A stretch of 58,074 nucleotides of DNA. Source: an uncultured Paracoccaceae bacterium. GTDB lineage: Bacteria > Pseudomonadota > Alphaproteobacteria > Rhodobacterales > Rhodobacteraceae. The translations under genes and the position numbers were made by a program. Below the pieces are notes generated by a model, which did no database searches, had not been told where the DNA came from, and worked only from the letters and a program-made list of their open reading frames with translations. Positions 37,784 through 47,431 of this stretch are shown here, one piece after another; within the stretch, counting starts at the first letter, position 1, and each line of letters opens with the position of its first letter. The stretch lies in the NCBI GenBank assembly GCA_947493745.1, contig CANLSM010000022.1, forward strand, positions 1 through 58,074. Direction: 5' to 3'.

Positions 37784-38988
37784 TGGCGCGTGCGATCCTT
37801 TGCGTGCTCGACTCGGCGGGGTGCGGCGGGGCACCGGACGCAGCCGCCTTTGGCGATGAGGGGTCCAACACGCTGGGCCATATTGCCGAGGCTTGCGCCG
37901 AGGGTCGGGCGGAGGAGGGGCGCAGCGGACCTCTCGCCCTGCCCAATCTCGACAGACTGGGGTTGGGTAAGGCAATCAGGCAGGCGTCAGGCCTCAATGC
38001 ACCGGGGCTTGGGGCCGTGCCGCAAGGGTTCTGGACTGCGGCGCGCGAGATATCGAACGGCAAGGACACGCCCTCGGGCCATTGGGAGCTTGCGGGCGTA
38101 CCGGTGCCATTCGACTGGCACTATTTCCCCCATGAAGTTCCGGCATTTCCCGATGACCTGATGCAGAAGTTCATCGAGAAGGCCGGGCTCGGCGGCACGC
38201 TTGCGAACTGCCATGCCTCGGGCGTTCCGGTCATTCGGGAATACGGCGAGGCGCATATCAAAACGGGTCAGCCCATCTGCTATACATCGGCGGATAGCGT
38301 CTTTCAGATCGCTGCCCACGAGACCCATTTCGGTCTGGAGCGGCTGATCGAGATCTGCCGGATCGCGGCTGGGATCTTCCACCCCCTGTGCGTCGGACGT
38401 GTTATCGCCCGTCCGTTTGTCGGCGAGACACCGGAGACTTTCAAACGCACTTCCAACCGGCGGGATTTCGCGATTGCACCACCGGAGCCGACGCTCTGCG
38501 ACCGTGTGGTTGCGGCAGGCCGTCAGACCCATGCGGTCGGCAAGATCGGTGACATCTTCGCGCATCAGGGCATCTCGACGCTCGCCAAGGGCAAGGATGA
38601 CATGGCGCTTCTGGATCATCTGGTCCGATTGATGGGCGAGGTGCCGGACGGTGATTTCATCTTTGCCAATTTCGTCGAGTTCGACAGCCTTTACGGACAT
38701 CAGAGGGATGTCTCGGGCTATGCTCGCGCGCTGGAGGTTTTCGATGCCCGTGTGCCTGAGATCACCGATGCTTTGCGTCCTGGCGACATGCTGATCTTCA
38801 CCGCCGATCACGGCAATGATCCGACCTGGGAAGGCACCGATCACACGCGCGAACAGGTGCCGGTCCTGATCACCGGACCGGGGATCACGCCTGGCCCCGC
38901 AGGCCCATGCAAGTTTGCGGATGTGGGCGAAACACTCGCCGCCCATCTTGGCCTCGCCCCCGGTGCCCATGGCAGGAGCCTGATATGA
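37783..38988 (+). CDS. deoB: Phosphopentomutase
   Basis: Encodes 401 residues of the alkaline-phosphatase superfamily. Metal-site segments are seen at [30 protein letters not shown] and [19 protein letters not shown]. It converts (deoxy)ribose 1-phosphate to the 5-phosphate, linking DeoA with DeoC. Its end overlaps the add start by four bases. Confidence 0.94.
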   Translation: MARAILCVLDSAGCGGAPDAAAFGDEGSNTLGHIAEACAEGRAEEGRSGPLALPNLDRLGLGKAIRQASGLNAPGLGAVPQGFWTAAREISNGKDTPSGHWELAGVPVPFDWHYFPHEVPAFPDDLMQKFIEKAGLGGTLANCHASGVPVIREYGEAHIKTGQPICYTSADSVFQIAAHETHFGLERLIEICRIAAGIFHPLCVGRVIARPFVGETPETFKRTSNRRDFAIAPPEPTLCDRVVAAGRQTHAVGKIGDIFAHQGISTLAKGKDDMALLDHLVRLMGEVPDGDFIFANFVEFDSLYGHQRDVSGYARALEVFDARVPEITDALRPGDMLIFTADHGNDPTWEGTDHTREQVPVLITGPGITPGPAGPCKFADVGETLAAHLGLAPGAHGRSLI

Positions 38989-39971
38989 CCGATTTCCGAT
39001 CCGTCCCGAAGGTCGAGTTGCATCTGCATCTGGAAGGTGCCGCGCCGCCCGGGTTCATTCGTGCGCTAGCAGCGGAGAAAAACATTGACCTTGCGGGCGT
39101 TTTCAACAGCGATGGCAGCTACGCATGGAGCAATTTTGCCGAGTTTCTCGTGACCTATCACAAGGCTTGCGAGGTTCTGACCGGGCCTGATGAGTTTCGT
39201 CGCCTAGCCGAAGCTGTGCTTGAGAAATCCGCAAGCGATGGAGTGATTTACACCGAGATCTTCATAGCGCCTGATATCTGTGGCGGCGGTGATCCGGTGG
39301 CCTGGGGCGAGTATCTTGCGGCGCTCTATGAGGGGGCTGCCGCCGCGAAAGCAGCCCATGGCATCGAGGCGCGCTACATCTCGACCTGTATCCGCAATCT
39401 CGGGGCTGACAAGGCGGAAAATGCTGCGCGCCTGACGGTGGATCACGCAGGTCCGATGCTGACCGGTTGGGGCATGGGGGGTGAGGAGCGCGATGGCTCC
39501 GCCGCCGATTTTGTCCGTGCCTTTGCAATCGCGTCCGAGGCAGGGCTCGGCATCACGTCTCATGCGGGCGAACTGGTCGGCCCTCTGAGTGTGGAGGAGA
39601 CGCTGGACTATCTGCCGGTCTCCCGGATCGGCCACGGAGTGCGCGCGATCGAAGACGCCTCGCTGGTCGCCCGGCTTGTGGCCGACGGGATCGTGCTGGA
39701 GGTCAATCCGGGCTCCAACATCTCGCTCGACGTCTTTCCCACATGGGGGGCGCATCCCATAGACGCGCTGCGCGGGGCAGGGGTGAAGGTCACGGTCTCG
39801 ACAGATGATCCGCCCTACTTTCACACCGACATGGTGCACGAATATCAGATGCTTGCCCGGACCTTCGGCTGGGATGCGGCGGTGTTCAGCGAGATCAACG
39901 GGACCGCCATCGATGCCGCTTTCTGCGACGAGGACACAAAGACCAAACTGAAAGAAAGGCTCACCTCATGA
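38985..39971 (+). CDS. add: Adenosine deaminase
   Basis: Encodes 328 residues. Zinc and catalytic residues fit the family: [11 protein letters not shown] (H-x-H), [20 protein letters not shown] and [10 protein letters not shown]. It deaminates adenosine and deoxyadenosine. The ATG at 38985 overlaps the deoB stop. Some members of this size deaminate adenine or other purines instead, but the EGA sequence and length support adenosine. Confidence 0.9.
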   Translation: MTDFRSVPKVELHLHLEGAAPPGFIRALAAEKNIDLAGVFNSDGSYAWSNFAEFLVTYHKACEVLTGPDEFRRLAEAVLEKSASDGVIYTEIFIAPDICGGGDPVAWGEYLAALYEGAAAAKAAHGIEARYISTCIRNLGADKAENAARLTVDHAGPMLTGWGMGGEERDGSAADFVRAFAIASEAGLGITSHAGELVGPLSVEETLDYLPVSRIGHGVRAIEDASLVARLVADGIVLEVNPGSNISLDVFPTWGAHPIDALRGAGVKVTVSTDDPPYFHTDMVHEYQMLARTFGWDAAVFSEINGTAIDAAFCDEDTKTKLKERLTS

Positions 39972-40600
39972 GCGATCACCTGACCATTGTCGATCACCCG
40001 CTGGTGCAGCACAAACTGACGCTGATGCGGGAGCGGGATACGTCAACGGCCGTGTTCCGGCAGCTTCTGCGCGAAATCAGCCACCTGCTGGCCTATGAGG
40101 TGACCCGCGACCTGCCCATGACGACCAAACAGATCGAGACACCGCTGGTCGAGATGGAGGCGCCGACGCTGAAGGGCAAGAAGCTGGCGCTGGTCTCGAT
40201 CCTGCGCGCGGGCAACGGTCTGCTGGACGGTGTTCTGGAACTGATCCCGTCGGCGCGTGTGGGCTTTGTCGGGCTCTACCGGGACGAGGCGACACTTCAA
40301 CCGGTGCAATACTACTTCAAGGTGCCTGCTGAGATGCAGAACCGGGTGGTGATCGCGGTCGACCCGATGCTGGCAACGGGGAATTCGTCTGCGGCGGCGG
40401 TGTCCCTGCTCAAGGAGTCTGGTGCCACGGATATCCGTTTCCTCTGCCTTCTGGCGGCGCCCGAAGGTGTAGCGCGGATGAAAGAGGCCCACCCGGACGT
40501 GCGGATCGTGACGGCGGCTCTTGATGAGCGGCTGAACGAGAAGGGCTACATCCTGCCGGGTCTCGGTGATGCAGGAGACCGGATGTTCGGGACCAAGTGA
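39968..40600 (+). CDS. upp: Uracil phosphoribosyltransferase
   Basis: Encodes 210 residues. It has [18 protein letters not shown] and the PRPP loop [15 protein letters not shown], with the C-terminal [13 protein letters not shown] signature. It salvages uracil to UMP. The start overlaps the add stop by four bases; the stop overlaps the start of the following amidohydrolase. Confidence 0.95.
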   Translation: MSDHLTIVDHPLVQHKLTLMRERDTSTAVFRQLLREISHLLAYEVTRDLPMTTKQIETPLVEMEAPTLKGKKLALVSILRAGNGLLDGVLELIPSARVGFVGLYRDEATLQPVQYYFKVPAEMQNRVVIAVDPMLATGNSSAAAVSLLKESGATDIRFLCLLAAPEGVARMKEAHPDVRIVTAALDERLNEKGYILPGLGDAGDRMFGTK

Positions 40601-41946
40601 TGTCGGGCGAGCTTCTGATCCGGGGGGCCGACATCGTTGTCACGATGGACGCGGACCGGCGGGAGCTCGCGGGCGCTTCGGTTCTGATCAGGGACGGCGT
40701 GATTGTCGGGATCGGGTCTGATCTGACAACAGATGGGGAGGTGATCGACGCATGGGGATGTGTCGTCACGCCCGGGCTTATCAACACACATCATCATCTG
40801 TTTCAGACCCTGACCCGTGCTGTGCCGGGCGGGCAGGACGCGCTGCTCTTCGGCTGGCTCAAGACGCTATATCCGATCTGGGCGCAGCTGACGCCCGAGG
40901 ATGTGTTCGTGGCCACGCAGACCGGACTCGCGGAACTGGCGCTGTCGGGCTGCACGCTCTCGTCCGATCACCTCTACATCTATCCCAATGGCGTGCGGCT
41001 GGAGGACAGTATCGAAGCCGCGCGCAGCATCGGTCTGCGCTTTCACGCAACCCGCGGGGCGATGAGCATCGGCGAAAGCGACGGAGGCCTGCCGCCCGAT
41101 GCGTTGGTCGAGCGCGAGGCGGATATTCTGACCGACTGTATCCGGGTCGTGGACGCGTTTCACGAGCGCGGTCCGGGCGCGATGGTCGAGGTGGGGATCG
41201 CACCCTGTTCGCCGTTCTCCGTCAGCCGCGAACTGATGCGCGATGCGGCCCTGCTCGCCCGCGACAAGGGGGTGATGCTGCACACCCATCTGGCGGAGAA
41301 TGACGAGGATGTCGCCTATTCGCTGGAGAAGTTCGGCTGCCGACCGGGCGAATATGCTCGCGATCTCGGCTGGACGGGAAGGGATGTCTGGCATGCGCAT
41401 TGTGTGAAGCTGGACGCTCAAGAGATTGATCTCTTTGCGCAAACGCGAACCGGAGTTGCGCACTGCCCGTGTTCGAACTGCCGGCTGGGCTCAGGTATCG
41501 CGCCGGTGCGGGCGATGCGGGACGCGGGTGTGCCGGTGGCGCTCGGGGTCGATGGATCGGCGTCCAATGATGCCGGGCATCTGTTGGCCGAGGCGCGTCA
41601 GGCCCTGTTGTTGCAACGTGTCGCCCATGGTGCCGATGCGATAAGCGCACGCGAAGTGCTGGAGATTGCCACCCGGGGTGGTGCTCAGGTGCTGGGGCGG
41701 TCTGATCTGGGCTCGATTGAGCCCGGCAAGCGTGCCGATCTGGCGATTTGGGACGCGAGTGGGTTGGAAAGTGCGGGCAGTTGGGACCCGGTCGCGGGGC
41801 TGGTGTTGACCGGACCGCATCGGGTGCGGGACCTTCTCGTTGAAGGGCGGTCCGTGGTGGCGGGCGGTGTTCTTCAGAGGGTCGATCTTCCGGACATTCT
41901 GAAACGGCAGGAAGATGCCAAGCGGCGGCTGATGGAAGCCGCCTGA
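40600..41946 (+). CDS. 8-oxoguanine deaminase-type amidohydrolase
   Basis: Encodes 448 residues in the amidohydrolase superfamily, subtype III. Metal ligands are in LINTHHHLFQTLTR, HTHLAENDEDVAYSLEKFG, WHAHCVKLD and LGVDGSASNDAGHLLAE. The SNCRLGSGIAPV segment and the ASNDAG motif match 8-oxoguanine deaminases, which turn 8-oxoguanine into uric acid. A related hydroxydechloroatrazine-like specificity cannot be excluded. It is the last gene of the salvage run, coupled to upp by overlap. Confidence 0.8.
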   Translation: MSGELLIRGADIVVTMDADRRELAGASVLIRDGVIVGIGSDLTTDGEVIDAWGCVVTPGLINTHHHLFQTLTRAVPGGQDALLFGWLKTLYPIWAQLTPEDVFVATQTGLAELALSGCTLSSDHLYIYPNGVRLEDSIEAARSIGLRFHATRGAMSIGESDGGLPPDALVEREADILTDCIRVVDAFHERGPGAMVEVGIAPCSPFSVSRELMRDAALLARDKGVMLHTHLAENDEDVAYSLEKFGCRPGEYARDLGWTGRDVWHAHCVKLDAQEIDLFAQTRTGVAHCPCSNCRLGSGIAPVRAMRDAGVPVALGVDGSASNDAGHLLAEARQALLLQRVAHGADAISAREVLEIATRGGAQVLGRSDLGSIEPGKRADLAIWDASGLESAGSWDPVAGLVLTGPHRVRDLLVEGRSVVAGGVLQRVDLPDILKRQEDAKRRLMEAA

Positions 41947-41960
41947 AACGCCGCTGTTTC

Positions 41961-42001
41961 GCGCGGTGCCGCGCGAGGATATTTATGACCAAAAAGAAAG
42001 G
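41961..42001. repeat. Intergenic hairpin-GGATATTT element (copy 1)
   Basis: GCGCGG-TG-CCGCGC forms a hairpin, followed by GAGGATATTTATGACC and an A/G-rich tail. A related element stands at 45790. Elements of this form are frequent in Rhodobacterales intergenic regions (recalled, not searched). The last codons of guaD (for LSFWS and the stop) lie inside it. It may act as a two-way terminator between the converging genes. Confidence 0.5.
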
Positions 42002-43311
42002 GGAACCGGTGTGCCCTCTATGTAGACCTGCGCGATGGCGCGGTCGTCGCCCATCATGATGGTGGGAAAGAGGGCCTCCCAGACAGTCTCGGCGCGGGCT
42101 GCGCGTTGCGTGATGACAGGGGTGGAGGCGAGGTCGAGAATGCAGAGATCCGCCTCGATGCCGGGTTTCAGGGTGCCGATCCTGTCTGCCAGCCGCAGGG
42201 CCTCGGCGCTGCCGGTCGTGGCAAGCCAGATGAGTTGTGCGGGGTGGAGCGTCGTGCCGCGCAGTTGTGAGACCTCATAGGCGGCGGCCATGGTTCTGAG
42301 CATCGAGAAGCTGGAGCCTCCGCCGACATCTGTTGCGAGGCCTGTCGGGATCCGGGCGGACTGGGCCGCCCTCATGTCGAACAGCCCGGAGCCGATGAAG
42401 GTGTTGGAGGTCGGGCAATGGGCGATGGCGCTACCCGAGGCCTTGAGATGGTCTGTCTCGCGGTCCGTCAGGTGGATCGAATGGCCGAAGACGGCGCCGG
42501 GACCGGTGAGGCCGAACCGCTCATAGACGCCGAGATAGTCGGTATCGTCCGGGAAAAGGTCCTTCATCCAGGCGATCTCTTCGGTCTGCTCGCTCAGATG
42601 CGTCTGCATGAGGCATTGGGGGTGCTCGGACCAGAGCGCGCCCGCGGCTTCAAGCTGTTCAGGGGTCGAGGTCGGTGCAAAGCGCGGTGTGATGACATAG
42701 GACAGCCGATCCGTGCCGTGCCAGCGTTCCAGCAGGCGCTTGCTGTCGTCATAACCCGATTGGGCCGTGTCCCTAAGACCGTCCGGCGCGTTGCGGTCCA
42801 TCATCACCTTGCCGGTCAGCAGGCGAAGATCACGCCCTTGGGCGGCGTCGAAAAGGGCTGTCACGCTCTCGCTGTGGATGGTCGCAAAGCTGCAGGCGGT
42901 CGTGATCCCGTTTGCAAGGCAGAGATCGAGGTAGAGATCGGCGATTTCGGCCGCATAGTCCGGGTCACTGAAGCGCATTTCCTCGGGGAATGTGTAAGTG
43001 TTGAGCCAGTCGATCAGCCGTTTGCCCCATGACGCGATGATGCCTGTCTGCGGATAATGCGCATGGGCGTCGATGAAGCCGGGCAGGATCAGGTGCTGCC
43101 CGTGATCGATCCGCCTTGCGTGGGGATGGCTGGCAAGAACCTCGTCAGCGGGGCCGGTCGCAACGATCTTGCCTGCCTGAATGGCGACGGCACCATGAGC
43201 GAGGTGGCGCGCTGCCTCTTTTGTGGGCACCTGAAAGGGATTTGCCTCGAAGCTGAGCGTCTGTCCTGTCAGAACCGTCGTTTCCATGGTGACCTTGCCG
43301 GGTTGAGCCAT
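41983..43311 (-). CDS. guaD: Guanine deaminase
   Basis: Encodes 442 residues. The zinc residues are in PGFIDAHAHYPQ, CLMQTHLSEQTEEI, FGHSIHL and TGLATDVGGGSSFSMLR; this last motif separates guanine deaminase from related enzymes. It deaminates guanine to xanthine. I chose the ATG at 43311 with AAGGGA upstream; the ATG at 43287, eight codons in, is a reasonable alternative. It converges on the 8-oxoguanine deaminase gene and diverges from mgtE. Confidence 0.9.
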   Translation of the reverse strand: MAQPGKVTMETTVLTGQTLSFEANPFQVPTKEAARHLAHGAVAIQAGKIVATGPADEVLASHPHARRIDHGQHLILPGFIDAHAHYPQTGIIASWGKRLIDWLNTYTFPEEMRFSDPDYAAEIADLYLDLCLANGITTACSFATIHSESVTALFDAAQGRDLRLLTGKVMMDRNAPDGLRDTAQSGYDDSKRLLERWHGTDRLSYVITPRFAPTSTPEQLEAAGALWSEHPQCLMQTHLSEQTEEIAWMKDLFPDDTDYLGVYERFGLTGPGAVFGHSIHLTDRETDHLKASGSAIAHCPTSNTFIGSGLFDMRAAQSARIPTGLATDVGGGSSFSMLRTMAAAYEVSQLRGTTLHPAQLIWLATTGSAEALRLADRIGTLKPGIEADLCILDLASTPVITQRAARAETVWEALFPTIMMGDDRAIAQVYIEGTPVPLSFWS

Positions 43312-43385
43312 TATGCATCCCTTGAACCATTCCAACCGCTGATTGGCAATTGCCCGATCGACGCCGCAGGACAAGGGGCCGGACC

Positions 43386-44774
43386 ATGAGCGAGACCGAA
43401 ACCGACTTTGCCGAAGATCAGATCCAGGATGCCTATGCGCTGAATGCCGATACCGTCGACGCAATTCTGGCAGCGGTCGAGGCGGGATCACAGGAACAGC
43501 TTTTGCGATTGCTGGAACCGCTCCATGAAGCAGATATCGCGGATTTGCTGGAACAGATCTCGGACCGGGAGCGGCGGGCGCTTCTGGAGATCTGGGGTAA
43601 GGAATTCGACGGCTCTGTTCTGACCGAGCTTGAAGAGGGCATGCGCGACGAGATCGTCCAGGATTTGGATGAAGCGGTGCTGACGGCCGCGGTCTCGGAG
43701 ATGGACAGCGATGATGTCGTCTATCTGATCGAGGACATGGATGCGGACCAGCAGGGCCGCGTCCTTGAAGCGCTGGAGGATGCCGACCGGGTCGCGGTCG
43801 AGACCTCGCTGACATATCCCGAGGACACCGCCGGGCGGCTGATGCAGCGCGAGATGGTGATCGCGCCCGAGCATTGGCGGGTCGGAGAGATCATCGACTT
43901 CATGCGGGCCTCCGATGATCTGCCTGAGAGTTTCTATGAGGTGATCCTGATCGATGCGCGGATGAAACCGGTCGGCACGGTGCATTTGGGACGGATCATG
44001 GCCAACCCGCGGGACCGGGCGCTGACCGATCTGGCCGAGGAGCAGATGCGCACCATTCCGGCCAATCAGAGCCAGGAAGATGTGGCCTATGCCTTCAACC
44101 AGTATCATCTGGTCTCGGCCCCCGTGGTCGATGATGACGGTCGGCTTGTGGGCATGATCACCATCGATGATGCGATGGAGGTTCTTGAAGACGAGGCCGA
44201 GGAGGACATGAAACGGCTCGCAGGCGTGGGGGCGGAGGAAGAGTTATCCGACAGTGTCTGGGACACCGCGCGGCAGCGGTTTCCGTGGCTGGCGGTCAAC
44301 CTTGTGACCGCCATCCTGGCCTCGATTGTCATCTCGCTTTTCTCGGACATCATCGAGGCCATCGTGGCGCTCGCCGTTCTGATGCCGATCGTGGCGTCGA
44401 TGGGCGGGAATGCGGGAACGCAGACGCTGACCGTCGCGGTCCGGGCGCTCGCCACGCGCGATCTGACCTCGTCCAATGCGTTGCGTGTCGTCCGACGTGA
44501 GACGCTGGTCGGGCTGGCCAACGGGGCGGTCTTCGCGGTCATCATCGGGATTGTCGGTGTGATCTGGTTTGGAACGCCGCTGCTTGGCGTGGTTCTGGCC
44601 ATTGCGATGATCATCAATCTGCTGGTTGCTGGCATGGCCGGCATCCTGATCCCGATGGGGCTGGAAAAGCTGGGGGCGGACCCAGCCCTGGCCTCGGGCG
44701 CCTTTGTGACCACGGTCACGGATGTGGTCGGATTCTTCGCCTTTCTGGGACTGGCAGGCGCGCTGCTGCTCTGA
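43386..44774 (+). CDS. mgtE: MgtE-type magnesium transporter
   Basis: Encodes 462 residues. The acidic N domain (about residues 20-135) and two CBS domains (about 140-260) are cytoplasmic magnesium sensors. Five transmembrane helices follow with the pore signature PIVASMGGNAGTQTLT near residue 340 and GAFVTTVTDVVGFFAFLG at the end. It admits Mg2+ down its gradient. AGGGGCC precedes the start. A leftover coding tail of another gene begins directly after its stop. Confidence 0.93.
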   Translation: MSETETDFAEDQIQDAYALNADTVDAILAAVEAGSQEQLLRLLEPLHEADIADLLEQISDRERRALLEIWGKEFDGSVLTELEEGMRDEIVQDLDEAVLTAAVSEMDSDDVVYLIEDMDADQQGRVLEALEDADRVAVETSLTYPEDTAGRLMQREMVIAPEHWRVGEIIDFMRASDDLPESFYEVILIDARMKPVGTVHLGRIMANPRDRALTDLAEEQMRTIPANQSQEDVAYAFNQYHLVSAPVVDDDGRLVGMITIDDAMEVLEDEAEEDMKRLAGVGAEEELSDSVWDTARQRFPWLAVNLVTAILASIVISLFSDIIEAIVALAVLMPIVASMGGNAGTQTLTVAVRALATRDLTSSNALRVVRRETLVGLANGAVFAVIIGIVGVIWFGTPLLGVVLAIAMIINLLVAGMAGILIPMGLEKLGADPALASGAFVTTVTDVVGFFAFLGLAGALLL

Positions 44775-44787
44775 TCCGCAGGGGCCT

Positions 44788-44862
44788 AAAGTCGGACTTG
44801 AACTTCTGTTGGCGGATGTCTCCTATGACCTGCCCGAACTGAACAAGGAATACCCCGCGTGA
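44788..44862 (+). pseudogene. Orphan C-terminal coding remnant before moxR
   Basis: A frame coding VGLELLLADVSYDLPELN and then KEYPA ends in a TGA that overlaps the GTG start of the MoxR gene (GTGA). Such overlap is typical of a real upstream operon gene, yet there is no start codon and the frame is only about 25 codons beyond the end of mgtE. The likely explanation is a deletion that removed most of a gene and joined its tail to mgtE. Chance is possible. Confidence 0.35.
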
Positions 44863-45770
44863 CAAGCCTTCCCGAGAGTATCGATGACACCCAGTCCCTG
44901 CTTGGCGAGGCGGGATACATCTGTGGCCGGGCGCTCGCCACGGTCGTCTTTCTGTCGCTCAAGCTGGGGCGACCGCTCTTTCTGGAAGGCGAGGCGGGCG
45001 TGGGCAAGACGGAGATTGCCAAGGCATTGGCGGCGGCCCTTGACCGGCCCCTGATCCGGTTGCAGTGCTATGAGGGGCTGGATGCGGGCTCGGCCGTCTA
45101 TGAGTGGAACTTCCCCGCGCAGATGGTGGCGATCCGGACGGCGGAGGCTGCCGGTGGTGCAGATCGGGCCGCCCTGACAAAGGAGCTTTTCTCGGAGGAG
45201 TTTCTGATCCGAAGGCCGTTGCTGGAAGCGATGCAGCCGCGCGAGGGCGGCGCGCCGGTCCTTCTGATCGACGAGTTGGATCGCACGGACGAACCTTTTG
45301 AGGCCTTCCTGCTGGAGGCGCTCAGCGATTTTCAGGTGACGATCCCCGAGCTTGGGACGGTGAAGGCTACCGAGCCGCCGATTGTCATTCTGACCTCGAA
45401 CCGGACGCGGGAGGTGCATGACGCGCTGAAGCGGCGCTGTCTTTATCACTGGGTCGACTATCCCGATTTTGAGCGCGAGATGGAGATCCTGCAGGCCCGC
45501 GCACCCGAGGCCCGCGAGACGCTGAGCCGCGAGGTTGTGGCCTTTGTCCAGAAGCTGCGCACCGAGGATCTGTTCAAGAAGCCGGGTGTGGCCGAGACAA
45601 TCGACTGGGCGAAATGTCTGGTGGCGCTTGATGCGATCCAGTTGAGCCCGCAGGTGATTGCGGACACGTTGGGGGCGATTTTGAAGTATCAGGACGACAT
45701 CCAGAAGCTGGAGGGATCAGAGGCAAAGCGGATCCTGGATGAGGCCAAGGCCGAGATGGGGCCGGTTTGA
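44859..45770 (+). CDS. MoxR/CoxD family AAA+ ATPase
   Basis: Encodes 303 residues from a GTG at 44859. The Walker A is LEGEAGVGKTEIAKAL, Walker B is VLLIDELDR, and the sensor region is VILTSNRTREVHDAL. With CoxE-type VWA proteins, such ATPases act as chaperones in the maturation of molybdenum hydroxylases, as CoxD does for CO dehydrogenase. The CoxE-like gene is two genes downstream, in the same operon. Confidence 0.92.
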   Translation: MTSLPESIDDTQSLLGEAGYICGRALATVVFLSLKLGRPLFLEGEAGVGKTEIAKALAAALDRPLIRLQCYEGLDAGSAVYEWNFPAQMVAIRTAEAAGGADRAALTKELFSEEFLIRRPLLEAMQPREGGAPVLLIDELDRTDEPFEAFLLEALSDFQVTIPELGTVKATEPPIVILTSNRTREVHDALKRRCLYHWVDYPDFEREMEILQARAPEARETLSREVVAFVQKLRTEDLFKKPGVAETIDWAKCLVALDAIQLSPQVIADTLGAILKYQDDIQKLEGSEAKRILDEAKAEMGPV

Positions 45771-45789
45771 GCAGGTTGAAATCTCGGGA

Positions 45790-45822
45790 TGCCTCCGGCG
45801 GGGATATTTGGGGAAAAATGAA
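45790..45822. repeat. Intergenic hairpin-GGATATTT element (copy 2)
   Basis: GCCTCCGGCGGGGATATTT followed by an A-rich tail. It shares the short GC-rich stem, the GGATATTT core and the purine-rich tail with the element at 41961. The start codon of the next gene lies in its tail, so it forms the leader of that gene. Confidence 0.5.
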
Positions 45823-46180
45823 GGTGATGCATTGGCTCTTGCGGATTGAAAAGCTTGCAGTTGGGATCGTCCTGGGGGCCATCTTATGGAAGATGCAGCC
45901 GGAGCTTTGGCTGGTGGTTGCAGTTCTGATCGCGCCGGATCTGAGCATGGCGGGATATCTTTGGGGGCCTCGTGCGGGGGCATGGTTTTATAATGCGGCG
46001 CATAGTTACATTGGACCGGCGGGGCTCGGCACAATGGCCTGCCTTGGTGGCTGGGATACGGGCTGTGCGGTGGCGGCGCTGTGGGCGCTGCATATTGTAG
46101 CTGATCGGGCGTTGGAATACGGGCTCAAGCATATGAGCGGGTTTCGCGACACGCATCTGGGCCGGATCGGGCGCGATTGA
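45818..46180 (+). CDS. DUF4260-type membrane protein
   Basis: Encodes 120 residues with three or four membrane helices (LLRIEKLAVGIVLGAIL, WLVVAVLIAPDLSMAGYLWG, CAVAALWALHIVADRALEYG). The PDLSMAGYLWGPRAG and GLKHMSGFRDTHLG segments fit DUF4260, a family of unknown function. I chose the ATG at 45818; 45827 is an alternative. It lies between the MoxR and CoxE-type genes, and its stop overlaps the latter's start. Confidence 0.75.
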   Translation: MKVMHWLLRIEKLAVGIVLGAILWKMQPELWLVVAVLIAPDLSMAGYLWGPRAGAWFYNAAHSYIGPAGLGTMACLGGWDTGCAVAALWALHIVADRALEYGLKHMSGFRDTHLGRIGRD

Positions 46181-47430
46181 TGGTGACCTTTGCGGATCTG
46201 CCGGTCCCCCAGGACGGCAAGCTGGCGGAGAACATCACCCATTTTGCACGTGCGCTTCGCAAGGCGGGGTTGCGGGTGGGCACGGGCCGTGTTGTCGATG
46301 CGATCCGGGCCGTGGAGGTGGCGGGATTTTCCGAGAAGCGGGATTTCTATGCGACCCTGCAGGCCTGCTTTGTCTCCAAGCCCGAGGAGCGGATCGTGTT
46401 CGCGCAGATCTTCCGGCTTTACTGGCGCGATCCGCAGTTTCTGGAGCATATGATGGGGCTGCTGACCCCGATGGTGCGCGGCGTCAACGAGACCCCTAAG
46501 GCCGATGCAGCCGAGCGCCGGGCGGCGGAAGCGCTGCTCGACGGGGCTGAGGGTGACGCGCCGGAGATGGAGGAGGGCGGCGAGGAGGTCGAGTTCGATG
46601 CGACGCTGACATTTTCCTCGGAAGAAAAGCTGAGGCAGGCGGATTTCGAGCAGATGACCACGGCGGAACTGGCCGCCGCAAAGCGGGCCATTGCGCGGCT
46701 GGATCTGCCGGTGAAACCCATTGCATCGCGCCGGACACGCCCGAGCGCGCTGGGGCATGTGCCGGATTGGCGGGGCACCATGCGGGCGGCCATGCGTTCA
46801 GGCGGCGATGTGCAGCGGCTTGCGCTTCGCGAGCGGCGCAACCGGTGGCCCAATCTGGTGGCGCTTTGCGATATCTCGGGCTCCATGTCGTCCTACAGCA
46901 GGGTGTTGCTGCATTTTCTGCATGCTGCCTCGAACGCGAAGGGTGTCGGGTGGGCACGGGTACATTCCTTCACCTTTGGCACGTCCTTGACCAATATCAC
47001 CCGGCATCTGAGACATCGCGATGTGGATGCCGCCCTGGCTGCGACCGGGAAGGAGGCGCAGGACTGGGAAGGCGGCACCCGGATCGGGGCCTGCCTGCAC
47101 GCGTTCAACCGGGACTGGTCCCGGCGGGTTTTGGGACAGGGTGCTGTGGTCCTGCTGATCACCGACGGCCTGGACCGGGATGATGCCGACCAGCTGGCGC
47201 GCGAGGCGGAACGTCTGCGATTGTCGGCCCGCAAACTGATCTGGCTCAACCCGCTTCTGCGCTGGGACGGGTTCGCGCCGCGCGCACAGGGTGTACGGGC
47301 GCTCCTGCCCAATGTTGACAGTTTCAGGGCGGCTCACAATATTTCCTCTTTGGAGGCACTTGCCGTGGCCCTGACCCGCGCTGATGATCAGGGCGACAAG
47401 ATGCGTCTGATGCAGATGATGGAGGGTTGA
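46180..47430 (+). CDS. CoxE-type VWA protein
   Basis: Encodes 416 residues. The N-terminal half is helical and acidic in the middle; the C-terminal VWA domain has the MIDAS motif DISGSMSS near residue 230 and LLITDGLDRDD. It is the partner of MoxR/CoxD-type ATPases in inserting or sulfurating the metal centre of molybdenum hydroxylases. It is placed two genes after moxR and two bases before xdhC, so the operon order is typical. Confidence 0.9.
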   Translation: MVTFADLPVPQDGKLAENITHFARALRKAGLRVGTGRVVDAIRAVEVAGFSEKRDFYATLQACFVSKPEERIVFAQIFRLYWRDPQFLEHMMGLLTPMVRGVNETPKADAAERRAAEALLDGAEGDAPEMEEGGEEVEFDATLTFSSEEKLRQADFEQMTTAELAAAKRAIARLDLPVKPIASRRTRPSALGHVPDWRGTMRAAMRSGGDVQRLALRERRNRWPNLVALCDISGSMSSYSRVLLHFLHAASNAKGVGWARVHSFTFGTSLTNITRHLRHRDVDAALAATGKEAQDWEGGTRIGACLHAFNRDWSRRVLGQGAVVLLITDGLDRDDADQLAREAERLRLSARKLIWLNPLLRWDGFAPRAQGVRALLPNVDSFRAAHNISSLEALAVALTRADDQGDKMRLMQMMEG

Positions 47431-47431
47431 G

